From: Chrysopilus asiliformis
Lineage: Eukaryota > Arthropoda > Insecta > Diptera > Rhagionidae
Direction: 5' to 3'
Assembly: GCA_964034945.1 (NCBI GenBank)
Contig: OZ035960.1
Span: forward strand, 116,105,824-116,169,823
DNA length: 64,000 nucleotides
Shown: in pieces, positions 26,065 through 38,701 of the stretch
Layout of the letters: each line of letters starts with the position of its first letter
Numbering within the stretch: the stretch's first letter is position 1
Made by a program: the position numbers and the translations under genes
Notes under the pieces: model-generated
Database searches by the model: none
Seen by the model: only the letters and a program-made list of their open reading frames with translations
What the model was told of the DNA's origin: nothing

Positions 26065-26550
26065 TCATACTAATATATAAAAAAAAGTTGGTGTCTGTCT
26101 GTCTGCCTGTCTGTCTGCCTGTTCCTCTTTCACGCAAAAACGGCTGAACCGATTGACTTGAAATTTGGCATGAGTGTCTGTGGTAGTTCTGGTTCCAACA
26201 TAGGCATACGGAAAAGTAGCGCGGTGAGTGGGGGGAGTAAGGGGAGGGGGTAAAATGATTTCGAAACTTAGTTTTCCCTCTATGTTACTCTTTCAGGGGG
26301 AAACTACTGAACCGATTGGCCTGAAATTTGGCATAGATGTTCGTCGGGGGTCCAGCCCCAATATAGACCCATTAAAAAGTAGCCCGAGAGGTGGGGGAGT
26401 AAGGGGAGGGGGTAAAGTGATCTCGAAACTTAGCTCTTCCTCTATGTTACCCTTTCGCGGGGAAACTACCGAGCCGATTGGCCTGAAATTTAGCTCCAAC
26501 ATAAACCATCAAAAAAAAATTAACCCGGCAACGACGGGTATGCAAGCTAG
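26065..26550 (+). mobile_element. Non-autonomous Helitron-like element, family 1, complete copy
   Basis: Starts TCATACTAATATATAAA at 26065 after a host A. It ends with hairpin ACCCGGCAACGACGGGT, then ATGCAAG and CTAG (26547-26550), followed by a host T. A TGTCTGTC microsatellite lies near the 5' end. The interior has two GGGGGTAAA(A/G)TGAT(T/C)TCGAAAC modules. Open frames across it follow the repeat modules and look non-coding. Confidence 0.8.
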
Positions 26551-28759
26551 TATTAAATATGCAAAAAATGTATATATAAACAAAAAGATGTAATTTTATT
26601 TTAATATATTAGCAATTGAATATCTAAATTAAGTAAACCACTTCCAAATTTAGTGGTGGTTTTTAGTCTTTATTAAAATCGCGACTGGGATATTCAGTAA
26701 TTATGGATACGAACAAGTTTATGCACCGGCAGAAATATTTGAGATGGCGTCAAACTTCCTTTTGTTATTCACGAGATAAATACAATCTTTTCGACTTATT
26801 GTAAGTTGTAAAAAAATGTGTCTTTCTAGCAATCGATTCGAAATAAAAACGGAAATACTCATAGGCAGTTATTATTTTTGTTTTTGTGTCGTGTCAAACA
26901 CTTCTGAACCATTAGTCGTAGCAATTCAGTAATGCTCATTCTATCTTCAAAGATATTAAACAACAAATTTGAAAAAAAAAGAATTATAGAACTGCGAAAG
27001 TCTCTCATCACTTCCTTCATAAAAGAGCTTTTTTTCCCGAAAGTTGTTAAACTCATTGAAAAACTAGTAAAATATGGAAATACGAGTTGATTTACACTTT
27101 TCTAACGGTCACAAATACATATATGTATGAAGCTTTAAGCTTTAACCTTTCTTACTAGGAAACACCGCGTTCAAAAATACGAAAAAAACGAAATCACTAT
27201 TGTTTAAAATTTTTGTGTCTGCAAATTTTTTTGTGTAAAATGTTTCTCAAATTTCAAAAAACATCATAAATTTTCCTAAATAACTGCTCATTAAAAAAAA
27301 AACTATTCCATAGTAATTCATATTTATTTTAAACATTCATTTCCCATTTCATTTCCCAACGAGAGTGAGATTGTGTTAAACTGGAATATATTCCAAGAAA
27401 GAGTCGACACGATTTTCAAATTGAAACCGTATCAAAAAACTACTACAGACACGGAATCATAAAAGCAGCATAATAATATCATAACAATTTATTGTAGCTA
27501 AACTCCTCCTCTTTTTATATGATAGTGTTTTACGTACATTTTTTTTATATATAGAGGGTTTAATTACACTAGAGGCGTTACACTGTTACCATAGAAATGA
27601 TCAAAATCACAGTAATTGAATCGGAGTTTTATTGGGAGGAGCCCAATAGGCACATTTACTATTTATGTTGCATTAAGTGAAAAGGGTGTGATTATCGGAC
27701 TCATATGTTTTTATGCTCATACATACGAATATATACTATACGGCTGGCTACCAATGCCTTTCCGTTTCTATTCAATGATCCACCATTGTTGTTAGCCGCC
27801 AGTAGACACAATTTATAGTTTATCATGGCGTCAAATCTGAAACATTTTCTATAAGAGTTTTTCTGGATTTAGTTTTCTTACACTTATTCTGATTGCTGAT
27901 AGTGTTTTGGAGCAGATAAGTTTTTTATGTTTATTATTTTTTTGTTTTGATTTTCCGTTAAAAGCATCATAATCATAATTATCTGATAATATCATCGCTT
28001 TCTGTTATTGTTTTCCTTTTTAGTCACCACCAATTCGGATAATTAGGTATATTAGAATTGTGTCTAATTTTGCAAAAAAAAAGTTCAATTATCTCATAGC
28101 AGAAATATTTACGTTTAGATTTTTTTTAAATTAAAAAAATGGGAAAATAATCGAAACAGCTACAGTTATGATAGAGAATTTAACAAAAGTTCCATGGAGA
28201 AATAAAAAAATTAAAATTAGAAAAAAAGATATAATTACTTAGCGTGAAGGATTATGTGCCTTTTTTTGATTTTTCATCATTTTTCGAATTGCTTATTATT
28301 TTTACTAAATTTCTTATGAGAGATTGAAAATATTATGAGGGATTAAAAATATGCAGGCAAAGCTCGCTTTATGGGAGATTGCCAACTGTCGAACGTTGCA
28401 GAAAAACATAGTTTACGCTATTTAATGGAATTTTGAAAAAAATCGTTATAACTGTTATTTATAAATAAGAACAAATATTTTTTTCTTATACATTCTAGCA
28501 TTTGCATAAATCGAGCATTGCGTTAATCGAAAAGAAAAAATTGCTTTTGCTTTGAACAGAGAATTTTTAGATGCATAATTTCTTTCTATTAACATATGTT
28601 GCAAAAATTCTAAATATTATATTGATGTGAACAATACAATGTAAGAAATTTAGTTAAAATAACCCAGTGTTGGACTATTTCCAATAATTTGTAAAACAAT
28701 AAATAAACATAACAAAAGCTACAGGAGATGAGAATATATAGGAGATGGGAAATGGAGTG
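26551..28759. other. Intergenic, nothing recognised
   Basis: AT-rich. No coding exon, RNA gene or recognisable transposon end. Confidence 0.45.
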
Positions 28760-29310
28760 GTTGAACTAGATTTTGAAGTGCAAATAAGTTTTGTAAAATA
28801 ATATTCTAAACACATTTCATCTTCATAAATTTTTCGATACGATGCACAGTTTTCGAGAAAACAGGAAAAAAGTATTCTATTTGTATGGGAGAGGGGGGCA
28901 GCAGTGACCTGATTGGATTTTGATGTATCGATGAGTTATGTAAAATCCTATTCTAAATACATTTTACCTTTATAAATCTTTCAATATAACTCACCGTTTT
29001 CGAGAAAATTGCAAAAAACTGTTTCGTTTGTATGGGGGAGGTTCAATTTTTCCCATTCAAGAACTTAGATGAGCCGTTTATAAAAAATGTAACTATACAA
29101 AATTTCAAGTCTATAGTGCAATCCATTCAAAACGTTTACGTACAGACGAACAGACAGACAGACGGACGGACGAACATGCGGAAATCAAATTCTCATATCA
29201 TCCCTAATACCCTGGTGTAGTTTATTTTTGTGTCCGATGATTGGTTCGATGCGTTACAAACGGTATACTAAGTCTAATATACTTCTATATGATATATCAT
29301 ATAGTGTATA
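28760..29310 (+). repeat. Unclassified interspersed repeat B, copy 1
   Basis: This is matched in inverted orientation at about 44810-45330. Shared blocks include TTTTCGAGAAAA with CAAAAA, TTTGTATGGGGGAGG, ACAGACGGACGGACG, GTGTCCGATGATTGGTTCGA and ACAAACGGTATACTAA. No terminal repeats or coding region were identified. The ends are approximate. Confidence 0.6.
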
Positions 29311-31040
29311 AAAAGCTGATATTTGGTTTAATAATTCTCTCACCGCCGCGGCGTGATCGGCTCAAGGCTGGTAGAAGCACATAAATATAATAACTGTATG
29401 GAGATATGATACAGGTATGATGCATAAACCTTTTTTTTTTAGCAAATCTACTTTTTTCTGTAGCGCTGTCGCTGACAGACGCCAGCATCCGTCAAGAGCT
29501 CAGGTGTATGTCGGCAATTGGACTTGATTTTATTTTATCCGAATGGTTCAACGAGAATCCTATTCTATCATAATAGCCTCATATCGAAACTAATTTCTAG
29601 TCAAAAATTACAGCATGTCATTGTCATTACCACTTTCTACTTGAGGAAGATTGACACTTTCTTTGTGCTGTTAGCGAGGCCCACCGCGGACAAGGGAACC
29701 GACCGATTAAATGTTGTTTAGCTGTCAATCACAAACCTGGATGAAATAACAGCGAGTCAAGCGACCAAAGAGATCTAAGCGGCACAACAACAACACTGAC
29801 TCTGATCGTTTTAATGATCAACGTGTATTTGAGGGAAAAAACCAAAACAATTTTTTTCTAGTAATTTTAACCCAAAAGTGGATATTATATTGTCCATAAA
29901 ATTGACTCGACTGTTTCATAATTTCGCTCATTTTTTCATTATTACCCATTTGGTTAATTTAAATTCTTCGATATCTCGTCATAGTCTTTCATATTTCTGT
30001 ATTGGTTTCATATTAGTGTGTGATGTAGAAAAAATACTCAGAATATCACAACAACAAAAAAAAATAATAGGCAGGTAATCAACAACAATCGGCGGATGCT
30101 GGGGGTTTGTAATTAGGCGCCATCAACTTTACTAAGACTGACGATCTGAAGACCGATAGAACAAAGCTGTAGGCGGCTTTTCTAAAATAAAAATTTGCTT
30201 TAGATATGGCGCCATTGAGGGATCTAACCTGAAATTTGAAAAGTACCTGGGATCGACTATGAGAAGGGATCACGATTAACTTAACCATTCATAAAAGACA
30301 GCGAAATTATTGAATGACTACAAAATTAAACTCAATTTTCATAAATTGCAAATAATTCCGGAATTATTTCATTTTTCATGTACTTCACTTTATTTCAACA
30401 TTTTCACTAACATTTTTCAAGAGAAGTAATTACGTATATTAGTAATGTCCAGCGGCAAATAATAAAGAGTGTCGTAATTCTTTACAGCAGAGTGTCAAAT
30501 AAGTTTTCACAATATTTGTCAATGTCCTCAATTCCCATCTCATCCAAACTATTTGATGATGGCGACTGTGGGCTGCATTCCCTAATTTAATACGTAAATA
30601 TTAATCCACGTTGGTAATTGATAATGAAGCCATCAATCAAATTACTCAATTTATGTGGAGGTCATTTTTAAGACACGGAATCCAATCATCAATTATAAGA
30701 AAAATGTTCATTATATCAGAAAATGTCTCCACACTTACAATTTGCATAAGGCAGGAAAAATTTTCACTACCCCAGTTATGGCCTTCTCACTTAAAAGAGA
30801 TCTATGTCTGTAGAACATGGTCAATTGTGACCATCAGAAAAGAATTTCGTCTAATCGGAAAACTGAAATATTTTTCACATGACTGATGTTATATTCACCA
30901 AAAATTGATATTCCGATGTGTTGGACTTCCAGAATTACCTTGAAGTTTATTTAACCAAGAATATTTCCATTGCTATATATTTTATTTTTCATACGTTATC
31001 AGTTATTACTTAAGGAATTTCACGATGACAAAATTCTATG
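29311..31040. other. Intergenic, nothing recognised
   Basis: Mixed-composition sequence with some GC-richer patches at about 29340-29510, 29680-29800 and 30090-30260. No open frame there combines with splice sites into a convincing exon. Confidence 0.4.
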
Positions 31041-31042
31041 TA

Positions 31043-31308
31043 CAGTAGGAACTCGGTATAGTGAACCCCTAAAATAGTGAATCAATTGAAATAGTGAATC
31101 AAATGAAAATTAGGGAGAAAGCAGCAATGATATATGCTCGAAAATAAGTTGTCCAAAAGAAACTTACTCATTATTTTCATCGAAAAGGAATCAATAAATG
31201 AAAAACTGCTTTTTGCCATTTTAAATCTATTACAGTGTACCTACGGTACATGACCTTGAAATAGTGACCGTACGCAATATAGTGAACGTCCTGGTATTTT
31301 GCGGATTC
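31043..31308 (+). mobile_element. Truncated pogo/Tigger-like MITE
   Basis: Starts after TA with CAGTAGGAACTCGGTATAGT, the same end as the element at 41163-42281 read from its right side. An inner block GCAATATAGTGAACGTCCTG ending GCGGATTCA (about 31279-31308) matches the other end of that element. It stops before the terminal GTATAGTGAA motif, so the far terminus is lost. TA target choice and a CAGT-type end fit the Tc1/mariner-pogo superfamily. Confidence 0.6.
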
Positions 31309-32920
31309 AAGTATGGCAGAAAATCGTCACAAATGTTTTTTTTTTTGATAGAATTACAGAAGTCAGGATAAAAAGTTAATGCCAAGAATATCTATATACT
31401 GAATATTGGGCCTTTAAAAAATAAATCAAGCTTAATCTTGTTAAAATCCAAGTTTTCCAAAGAAAAATTAGAAAATTTCCTAACATAAAAAACTACGTCA
31501 AATTGCATAAAAAATGGTGGATGGTTAATCTCAAACCCGCATCAGTACCATAAAATTAAAATGTTTGAGTTTCAGAATAAAACTGCTTACGAAATAATCC
31601 CAAACTTTTTATCAGTAATTTTGGGAATCCTTCTCAACAATTGATGCCGAATATGAAGAATAACAGTACGAACCTATCTAAATATTTAAACACTTTGAAT
31701 ATTAATATTGGATGAGTTTATAACAGATACATATCATTGCTCAATGCAAAACAAATTTGCATTATTGCAAGTTGAATATTTTTGGAAAACACTTTTATTT
31801 TTTTGTGATTAATTAAAGTACACTGTAGTAGCCTGCCACAAAACGGATGAAAAAGATACAAAAACTTGAAGATAAACAGGTACGACATTTCCAAACAGGT
31901 GCATCATGATCCGATGCCTCACTAAGGGTAAATGATGTGTAGTTGGTGTCCTCAAATGTTTACGTATTGCTTACCCTTGCAAAATTTATGCATATGCATA
32001 TTTATGTCTGATATTTATGTTTTTGACATTTTAACGCAATTTAAAGAGTAAATCCCCAATTTGATGAACAAATAAATTTTACCTCAGCTGAAAAAATATG
32101 TATAGGTTAGGAATATTGTAGATTTTAGTACGCGTATGTGAAAAATGTCCGTGAAGGACGACCTGTTTAGTCTTAAAAACCGGATCAATATCTAAAATAC
32201 AAAAAACCTTTTATTTGCTCTTTGGGAAAAGTCATATTTATACTAATTTACCAAACATAAAATATGATTCATAATAAACAATTTTATCGTTTTAAAGCCA
32301 CAAATAAATCAATTAATAAAAATATGTTATAATCGCGTCTAATTTTATGATCATACGCCCATTACACTACAAATACTTAACAAATAGTATATTACCCAGT
32401 TCAAAAAACGTCAATTTCGCAGTCCAAAAGCCGTAACAATAAATTGTTGCCAATTAAAAACTCCATGATAAGTTTTTGCAGTTTTTAAACATTTTTGAGA
32501 AGCTACTTATTATTCAGGGTATTCACAGTCCTCTTTTAATTTTCGGTATTCGGTGTTTTCGATAATATTAAAAGACTGAAAATATTCTGCTGTGAACATC
32601 CCACAGCACAGATTTGAGAACAGCGCTTTTATTGGATACGTGACCAAATCATGAACTGCGAATTTAATTGTAAAATATGTCACATACCTTTAAATCCATG
32701 TTTGATGTATTCTTTTGAATTTTTATTGTGGCAACGGCTATCAAAATTGAAAAAAATTGCAGTCCGATGAGATAACCAGCGAAAAAATTTGACAACTAAA
32801 ACATTACTAGCGCCACCCGCGGTTGATTCTTGATACCCTGATTATTAATGGCAAAAGCTAAATACCTATTGTTTCCTTGTCAATTAGAAAAATAGACACC
32901 TTACAAAATGGCTACTTTTC
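31309..32920. other. Intergenic, nothing recognised
   Basis: AT-rich; no gene, RNA or transposon end recognised. Confidence 0.45.
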
Positions 32921-32923
32921 TAT

Positions 32924-33144
32924 GGGCCTTACCAATGACCCGTGACTAACTTAGTAACAGCTTTTGGTGTGTGCGAAACGGGCTATTTGCTTGCTAATTC
33001 TAGTAAGTTTTCACAGATTTATCACAGGGAATTTAAAACTTTTCAATAAAAACTAGGATTTGAACCAAAATTAGCAAGCAAATAGCCCGTTTCGCACACA
33101 CCAAAAGCTGTTACTAAGTTAGTCACGGGTCATTGGTAAGGCCC
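32924..33144. mobile_element. 221-bp foldback MITE, copy 1
   Basis: Terminal inverted repeats of roughly 75 bp begin GGGCCTTACCAATGACCCGT and end with the complement ACGGGTCATTGGTAAGGCCC. They are flanked by the 3-bp direct repeat TAT (32921-32923 and 33145-33147). A second copy of identical length lies at 50662-50882 with flanking ATT, and its centre is inverted relative to this one. A 3-bp duplication suggests a PIF/Harbinger-like origin. Confidence 0.85.
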
Positions 33145-33182
33145 TATGTTTTTCCATGCTTTTCTATTATAGGACAAATGTG

Positions 33183-33463
33183 CATGAGTTCTGGTTCCAA
33201 CATAGGCATACGGAAAAGTAGCGCGAGGGGTGGGGGGAGTAATTGGAGGGGGTAAAGTGATTTCGAAACTTGGTTTTTGCGCTATGTTACTCTTTCGCGG
33301 GGAAACTACTGAACCAATTATTCTGAATTTTGGCATAGATGTTCGTCGACGGTCCAGCCCCAACATAGACCCCTTAAAAAGTTTTTAAGTTCTTTCCGGT
33401 TTTCTTCGTATTCTAAAACTTAGACGAAAAACTTAACCCGGCAACGACGGGTATGCAAGCTAG
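33183..33463 (+). mobile_element. 5'-truncated Helitron-like element, family 1
   Basis: Begins inside the family 1 sequence at TGAGTTCTGGTTCCAAC and continues to the intact 3' end: hairpin ACCCGGCAACGACGGGT, then ATGCAAG and CTAG, followed by T. The TC start and microsatellite part are missing. Confidence 0.75.
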
Positions 33464-33984
33464 TATCAAAATAATTTAACATTCAAAAAATATTCTACGG
33501 TACAATTTTTTTTAATTCGCATGCATGGATAATAAAATACATATATTTATGAACAGCTCTTAAGAGTTTTATTGAACTTTCATGCATAGTTGATATTATA
33601 ATTTAAGCGTAAAAGTCGTCTCATAAATTTTCTTATCTTTAATTAATATGATAATAAGTCCAATAGCCTAGGTGTAGTAATTAAGCTCAATGTTGCCATT
33701 GGGAGTCTACTCTTATTGAAAGCATTTTAGTCGTATCTGTGAACAGAGACTAACAAATAATAAATAGTAAATTAAAAAGCTATATTGCGAAACAATGCAC
33801 TGGTGTAGACCTGATGGTTCATATCATAAAAAAAACGTTTTCTACTGTACACACCTAAGAGAACCGCAATATGAATTTTCTACAAAGCCGCATGGATGCA
33901 CCAAGACACAATAAGCAATCTTAATCCAAATCTGGAACTCTTTTAAAATGGTTCTAGCTACTCGTATATTTTGTTTAAAATAAG
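33464..33984. other. Intergenic, nothing recognised
   Basis: AT-rich; no features seen. Confidence 0.4.
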
Positions 33985-34076
33985 CAGGGATCGAGAACGA
34001 AAAAGAAACGTGGCGCTATACATTTCGTTATGTAACGAGATTCAAATTTTATTTCATTACGTTATTTCGTTGCGAT
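33985..34076 (+). repeat. Fragment of the hAT-like element found at 36542
   Basis: CAGGGATCGAGAACGA is followed by ATACATTTCGTTATGTA and CATTACGTTATTTCGTT. These match the first 90 bp or so of the element at 36542-37078 with substitutions. The rest of the element is absent. Confidence 0.5.
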
Positions 34077-35145
34077 ATGTAAGCGTTTTCATTCCTGAAA
34101 ATAATTTTTTTGTTTAAACACACATGTTCATTGTTCAACTCTAGAATCATGACATTCCATAACTCACACTTACCCATTTCCATATCAGGATTGGATAATA
34201 AGCGATTGCTCGTATGCCGACCTCTGATTAATTTATAAATCATTTTCACCATAATTTAATTTCATTCTGCAGAAGGTGAATCTAAACTGTTTTATGGATA
34301 CACACAACGAATGCATCTATTCTTCAAACGATTCCTTCAAAAATTCTTTGTAAAGTTTTCAAATGGCAAAGAATTCTCTATTCTTAACAGAAAAGACATT
34401 CAGATGATAGTCCCACAAAGTATGTAGTTGATACATATAGTAAGTTTTCCGCAAAAGTACTTACATTAAAAAGCAATTTGATCCCTTTTACCCGTAACTG
34501 TACCTGAAAAGCTACATGAGCGCTTAAATTTGCGAACCTAGGAAATCAAGGTAGCGAATACAATCTAAAATAGTTTTATAAACCTTTATTACAACAGTTT
34601 CACATTCAATGAATAGGGGTAGTAGTAACACCTTAAAACTGGTTGGTCGTATAAAGTGAGTGTTCATACCGCAGCACAGGTAACCAATGACTGAATCCAA
34701 CCATTGGCCAAAGATAAATGCTGCAGATAAGAGGCTGGTTTATTAAAGCAATTTCCAGCTGTGTTTTGCTATTCATGTGTCGTTTATGTGATTAAAAAGT
34801 AGCCATTATTTTCTAGCCCCACAGCGGCAACGCCAACACCAATTCCGAAAATGAAACACAAAAAAAAAATGAATCAATCCCTATGTCTGCTACAACATTT
34901 GGTGGTAAACCAAACTGGCTGCAGTTTTCTTGCAGCGTTTTCACACATACTACTACTCAATTTTCCTTGCGTAGCTTCATTCCATCAATCATTAGAACAT
35001 AAAAAATTAAATTATGACCGCGCTCCGGAATTGCATTGTTCACTGAAAGTACTTCACAAATCTTGTAATTACTTGATTTGATTTTATAGACACCAACATT
35101 AGTGTTGATTGAACTGAATAAATTTTATTTTAATTTAATCGTTTG
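34077..35145. other. Intergenic, weak exon-like stretch only
   Basis: At about 34817-34950 a pyrimidine-containing TTTTCTAG precedes an open, less AT-rich stretch, but no donor or further exon supports it. Nothing else was recognised. Confidence 0.35.
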
Positions 35146-35223
35146 AAACAGTAAGATAGTAAATGACACATTTGCAACATATTTAAAGAAACAGTTTATG
35201 TGTCATTTACTATCTTACTGTTT
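35146..35223. repeat. Perfect 26-bp inverted repeat (hairpin)
   Basis: Bases 35146-35171 and 35198-35223 are exact reverse complements (AAACAGTAAGATAGTAAATG and on; the partner ends CTATCTTACTGTTT). They are separated by 26 nt. It could be a small foldback element or the source of a hairpin RNA. The perfect pairing is unlike most conserved insect microRNA precursors. Confidence 0.85.
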
Positions 35224-35304
35224 AAGAATTCGAAATTTCCCTGAAGGGTTCTGTAGATACGCTTTTAAGACCATATTTAGAATCTAACATCGCATAAATA
35301 TTAC

Positions 35305-35595
35305 ATGAGTGTCTGTGGTAGTTCTGGTTCCAACATAGGCATACGGAAAAGTAGCCCGAGAGGTGGGGGAGTAAGGGGAGGGGGAAAAGTGATTTCGAAA
35401 CTTAGTTTTTACGCTATGCTACTCTTTTGCGGGGAAACTACTGAACCAATTGGCCTGAAATTTGGCATAGATGTTCGTCGGGGGTCCAGCCCCAACATAG
35501 ACCCATTAAAAAGTTTTTAAGTTCTTTCCGGTTTTCTTCGTATTCTAAAACTTAGACAAAAAACTTAACCCGGCAACGACGGGTATGCAAGCCAG
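35305..35595 (+). mobile_element. 5'-truncated Helitron-like element, family 1
   Basis: Starts at CATGAGTGTCTGTGGTAG and runs to ACCCGGCAACGACGGGT followed by ATGCAAGCCAG. The terminal CTAG has become CCAG, so the 3' end is mutated. The interior carries the usual GGGGGAAAAGTGATTTCG module. Confidence 0.75.
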
Positions 35596-36541
35596 TCTCA
35601 AATAAATTTTGCAATTATATATGATATTAAAAAATGATAAATTTTCCATAAATTTACTTGAATGAGTTCTGCATTTTAAAGATGAAAGGTAATTGGAATA
35701 AAATAATAATTCTAAAAAAAGTTGTCTTTTTTAAATTTGCAAATATGCACCACAATAAGTCAAAACAGGGAAACTTTTTTTTATAGACAACAAATCCACA
35801 TTCATTTAATTGCCAACCTAAATCATTCATGTACCTTTTAGGCCTAATGTAAAATTTATCACCATCCTGTCGAAATAATTGAGATGTCCAGATTGTTTTG
35901 AGGGTTAGGTTTACGAACTCCTGCTCGGCTCTTCGAATGTTGGCTAAAGAATATTTTTTTTGTAGTTAGGATCGAATCTCATCTCATTTGGAATAAAATT
36001 GAACACTTTTAAGAATCAACGAGTATGTTAACAGTTGTCACATAAATGTAGTGCTTTACATAAATTTGCATATTTCGTCGGCGTGATTTTGTAAAATTCC
36101 CTTAGCAATTTGGACAAAGATCGCGAGCAGTTTTGTTAATCAATAGTTTTGCTTCTTCATTTATTTGCCTTGTGCCTTTAAACTGGTTTTTAAAAAAGTA
36201 TAAGATTCATTACGAAAAGAAACCGTCGTCTCAGCGATAGTGTATCATATATTATGATTTTTATATATATATATATTTTAAATAATCGTTCGTAGTCTCA
36301 TATCGGGCTTTAGGGCTTTTTGGTTCAATATCATAAATCAAAACAACACACGTTGGAAGATGGCTATAAAGGCAATAGCAAAAATCTGAATACAACGACA
36401 CACGATTACAAAAGTTACAACATAAAATACACTACCCGAAACTATAGATATGTTTTTGTAGAGTATTATATTTTATCCATCCTGCTAAATAAGTATTTCG
36501 CCGTAAGCATTGTTCATTGAGACTCTCTTACATATTTCGAT
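35596..36541. other. Intergenic, nothing recognised
   Basis: AT-rich, including a TA dinucleotide run near 36259. No features supported. Confidence 0.4.
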
Positions 36542-37078
36542 CAGGGATGGCAAACGATCAAAAAAAAATAGTAACGTAATACATTTCGTTATGTAGCGAA
36601 ATTCAAATTTTGTGTCGTTACGTTATTTCGTTTTGTATTGAAACCAAAAATTATGAAAAAAAATGCACACTAATAATACAGGTACCTATCAGAAAGTAAT
36701 TCAGTTCAGTTTCAAGTCAATAAAAATAAAAACAATTAAACATAACAAAAAGAAAAGACAAATAAAACCAAAATAGTAATTTTTAAGTTAAAAATCATAA
36801 TATACCCCTTCTTCCAACCCAAGAAGCTACAGTTGCAGTGAAGTAAGGTTAAGAGAACAACACCAAAATGCTACGTTCATATTACCTAAATATTTTTGCA
36901 GGTGGCAGCTTTGTGGGGTTCTACTGGATGAACTTTTGTGGAAAATCTTACTAAAAAAATAATACAAAATAAAAAAAGGCGACAAAATAACGAAAAAACG
37001 AAATAATTTGTAACGGAATTAAGTTTTTATAACTTTAAAAATCATTTCGTTACGTTAAGATAAAGTTTTCCATCCCTG
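36542..37078. mobile_element. hAT-like non-autonomous element
   Basis: Short terminal inverted repeats CAGGGATGG (36542) and CCATCCCTG (37078), with subterminal ATTTCGTTA/TAACGAAA-type motifs on both sides. CAGGGATGG-type ends are typical of hAT elements. No clean 8-bp target duplication is visible and there is no transposase frame. A partial relative lies at 33985-34076. Confidence 0.6.
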
Positions 37079-37525
37079 GAAAACGTTATCGTAACATAAT
37101 GAAATAACGATATAGATAAAAGCAGTTTCGATATAGGTAACATCAGTTTCAATATAGGAAACAGCATAATGCACAAAATCATCTTTTATAGTCAAAGTAG
37201 TTTCACTCCTCGCAAATTCAGTCGATCTTGCAATAAGAACACCGCCACAGCCTCAGCTTGTGAGAAATTCATTAATCACCTTTTTAACCAGGCGTCGAAA
37301 TTTCAATTAGTGGAAATTCAATTTGCTTGGTCTTTCCATTATATTTATGCAAAGTGAAGCATATCGTTCACTTTTAGCACCTACGGAATAAACAGATACA
37401 TGATGATGATTCAAATTTTATACATTTTCTTTTATTTAATATTATTGTAGACCATTTCTACAATATTAATTTTATTTTTTGTAACTGCGCACCAAATCGC
37501 CTTGCCTGTTTGAAAAGTGTTTGCA

Positions 37526-37622
37526 GGCGCGGATCCAGGGGAGGGATCTCGGTGATCATGACCCCCTCCACCCGCCTGAGAGCTCAGAAGGGGGTCATGA
37601 CCCCCATGATTCCCCTGGACGA
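37526..37622. repeat. GC-rich foldback repeat fragment
   Basis: The left part (GATCCAGGGG...GATCATGACCCCC) and the right part (...GGGGGTCATGACCCCC...CCCCTGGAC) are roughly inverted copies. A perfect 16-bp palindrome GGGGGTCATGACCCCC lies at 37590-37605. Its base composition is strongly unlike its surroundings, which suggests a transposon relic. Confidence 0.5.
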
Positions 37623-37924
37623 CCAAGACCTTTTACTCTTTTGTTGATGGGTATATACCTGTATTTTTATGCCTGAGAACTGTCACCTACACGAAATCGG
37701 CACATTTGTTTTGAAAAAAATTTTCTTGCGGCTCATTTCTTTCCCTTTTTATCCTCCTAAACATAATCACTTCCTTGATACAGTTCTTCTGCAATGAGGG
37801 GAATTTAAGAAATTCTCGTGGTAATTGATGGTAAAACCAAGTTTAACTACCTCTCATATAATGATCAACACCATCGATTTATAAACTGACGAATTTAAAT
37901 AAAAATTGCGTGCCCCCCGTTTTC

Positions 37925-38240
37925 TGACTTTAAAAAAAAAAACAGGAATAACTTAAAAACTTTTGAGCCAAAAAGTGAACGCTGCAGTACCTCTCGTTTC
38001 GAATTTGAAAATTTTCATACCCGATTTGTGATTAGCGACCCCAAAAACCCTCGAGGGACATTTCTGAGCCTGATAACGAACAGGTTTCATGGCAATAATC
38101 AATGTTTTCAAAGCCACATCCACCTCCAATTTACCCCCCTAGAGCAGAATTTCGCAAAACCCCGCCTTAGTGAACGCCTACGTTATAGAAAGAACAAACA
38201 GGTGAAATTTTCAGGTTTATCGCTGGTTTGGATTTCTAAC
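37925..38240 (-). repeat. Relic of Helitron-like family 2
   Basis: Shares ordered blocks with 24087-24633: TTAAAAACTTTTGAG, CCGATTTGTGATTAGCGACC, CATGGC(A/G)A(T/A)AATCA and AAAACCCCGCCTTAGTGA. Both diagnostic ends are missing or decayed. It is oriented as in 24087-24633. Confidence 0.6.
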
Positions 38241-38371
38241 ATGGTCTAATTTTCATAAAAAATGACAAATATTAAATTTTATAAAATCTGTGACAATTTG
38301 CATTTCCAGACAGATCGTTTTGGCTTGGCCTGAAAAACGACTTAAGATGCTTAGCCTTTTTGCGACAGAAA

Positions 38372-38701
38372 TTATACTAATATATAAAAATGAGTTGGTG
38401 TCTGTCTGTTTGTCTGTTCCTCTTTAACGCAAAAACGGCTGAACCGATTGACTTGAAATTTGGCATCAGTGTCTGTGGTAGTTCTGGTGCCAACATAGGC
38501 GTACGGAAAAGGAGCGTGAGGGGTGGGGGAGTAAGGGGAGGGGGTAAAGTGATGTCGAAACTTGGTTTTTGCGCTATGTTACTCTATCGCGGGGAAACTG
38601 CCAAGCCGATTGGCCTGAAATTTAGCTACAACATAGACCATCAAAAAAAAAAGAAAAAAACTTAAAAAAATTAACCCGGCAACTACGGGTATGCAAGCTA
38701 G
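38372..38701 (+). mobile_element. Helitron-like element, family 1, short form
   Basis: The start reads TTATACTAATATATAAA (TC changed to TT at 38372). The end has hairpin ACCCG/CGGGT with loop GCAACTA, then ATGCAAG and CTAG (38698-38701), followed by a nearby T. It contains only one GGGGGTAAAGTGAT module and a poly-A-like tract before the terminal hairpin. Confidence 0.75.

Noticed and set aside
26228..26593. 121-residue open frame rich in GGGVRGGGK and TEPIGLKFG
   Set aside because: It is the Helitron family 1 module read through; similar frames appear in every copy and on both strands.
34817..35081. Possible exon after TTTTCTAG with a moderately long open frame
   Set aside because: No downstream donor or partner exon, a long A-run inside, and no recognisable protein.
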